Positions 63,410-64,000 of a DNA stretch of 64,000 nucleotides are shown here, piece after piece (position 1 is the first letter of the stretch; each line of letters begins with the position of its first letter). The DNA is from Leptidea sinapis (lineage: Eukaryota > Arthropoda > Insecta > Lepidoptera > Pieridae). The position numbers and the translations under genes were made by a program. Below the pieces are notes generated by a model that did no database searches, was not told where the DNA came from, and saw nothing but the letters and a program-made list of their open reading frames with translations. The stretch covers positions 4,037,501-4,101,500 of the forward strand of contig NC_066266.1 of the NCBI RefSeq assembly GCF_905404315.1, read 5' to 3'.

Positions 63410-64000
63410 TTTTTTTTCAAATTCAAACTATCTTTATTCATTGTAATACTTTATAAGTTATTAAGTGCAAGTCAGGACGACGTACCTACAAAAGTTACAA
63501 TAGCATTCAAATGAGTAAAACAATATTCATTAACAATAAATTTAAAAACATTAATTCCAACTATCTTTATCATTCAAATAATCTTTCACATTATAATAGG
63601 CCATATGATGTTAATTTATTTTTTACGATACATTTAAATTTTTTTATTGGTTATATTTTAATATCATTTGGGAGTCTATTATAATTATTATATTTATATT
63701 AATATAACACAGTCCACTTCAAAAGATTTAGCAACTTTACGGAGCCTAGTAGATGGAATTGCGAGTTTATGTTTGTTTCGAGTATTGACATTATATACAT
63801 CACTATTCCTTCTAAATTGGCTATTATATTTATGACCGTACAGGAGGCTCTCGTATATGTACTGGAAGTGTACTGTCATAATATTAATTTCACTAAACTT
63901 TTCTCTCGATGAATCCCTTGAATGCATTTTATAGACTGCTCGAATTGCCCTTTTCTGCAGCATACATATTTTGTCAATATCTGCGACCCTACTAATACAA
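63410..64000 (-). pseudogene. Jockey-like LINE (J1) 3' end, runs off the window
   Basis: Poly(T) at 63410-63418, then TTCAAATTCAAACTATCTTT (3'UTR end). Coding at 63963-63694, minus: MLQKRAIRAVYKMHSRDSS, REKFSEINIMTVHFQYIYES and VNTRNKHKLAIPSTRL. The frame is open to the window edge apart from its normal end, so the copy is relatively young. RT domain, if present, lies beyond 64000. Confidence 0.8.

Noticed and set aside
1..64000. CRISPR array, bacterial operon, rRNA genes or an integrated virus
   Set aside because: No regularly spaced direct repeats, no rRNA-like blocks, no operon-like runs of genes and no viral structural frames were seen.

Overview
The window looks like repeat-rich nuclear DNA of a moth or butterfly. 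It is AT-rich, it has candidate exons bordered by GT/AG splice signals, there is no operon structure, and it is crowded with element types familiar from Lepidoptera: Helitrons ending in CTAG, a mariner with Bombyx-type ends, tRNA-derived SINEs, and RTE, Jockey-like and CR1-like LINE tails. I see no intact long gene. Almost every open frame of 60-200 codons is a decayed transposon fragment or chance. Family names are from memory of the sequence types; no database was searched.

Three stretches could be exons not explained by a repeat family I can name. (1) 13422-13970, minus: a last-exon-like frame of about 183 codons behind a strong splice acceptor, with an RPDG...WDATCVDT pattern like a PD-(D/E)XK nuclease; it probably comes from a mobile-element-derived family. 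(2) 35828-35901, minus: the first 23 or so residues of a THAP-type zinc finger, ending at a perfect splice donor. (3) 36650-36851, plus: an unrecognised candidate internal exon.

The rest is layered mobile DNA. Family A is a ~300 bp poly(A)-tailed retroposon present in about 20 copies on both strands. Family B is a 5'-truncated LINE (CR1/Jockey group) in about 14 pieces. Jockey-like LINE tails fall into at least four groups (J1-J4), plus an RNase H-bearing LINE and several RTE ends with microsatellite tails. Helitrons occur at 15241-15883, 15948-17318, 19213-19895, 27202-27541, 47284-47918 and 41963-42049. DNA transposons include two broken mariners (3760-5032; 26438-26935), an internally deleted mariner with intact ends (38238-38868), and several MITE families: C (four copies, TTA target duplications), G (two copies plus a fragment), H, I, and an 80 bp palindrome.

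Region by region: 1-9.9 kb holds LINE tails, a dead mariner and an RTE end. 10-13 kb holds RTE, a SINE inside a LINE, and family A. 13.4-14 kb holds the nuclease-like exon. 14.4-20 kb holds family B and three Helitrons. 20-30 kb is a mosaic of A, B, J3, MITE C and mariner. 30-38 kb holds RTE ends, MITEs G, C, H and I and the two exon candidates. 38-50 kb is the densest nesting (deleted mariner, B/J2, B/Helitron, a SINE carrying two inserts, an A/B chimera, a Helitron carrying a LINE). 50-62 kb is sparser. 62.7-63.4 kb is a GC-richer island I cannot explain, followed by a J1 LINE running off the end.

The elements interact. Target-site duplications and paralogous empty sites show A inserted into J3 and into a SINE, B inserted into the same SINE, J2 inserted into B and into a Helitron, and MITE C and B inserted into an older repeat. 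An A/B chimera and a shared tail suggest that the non-autonomous A family borrows the retrotransposition machinery of B.
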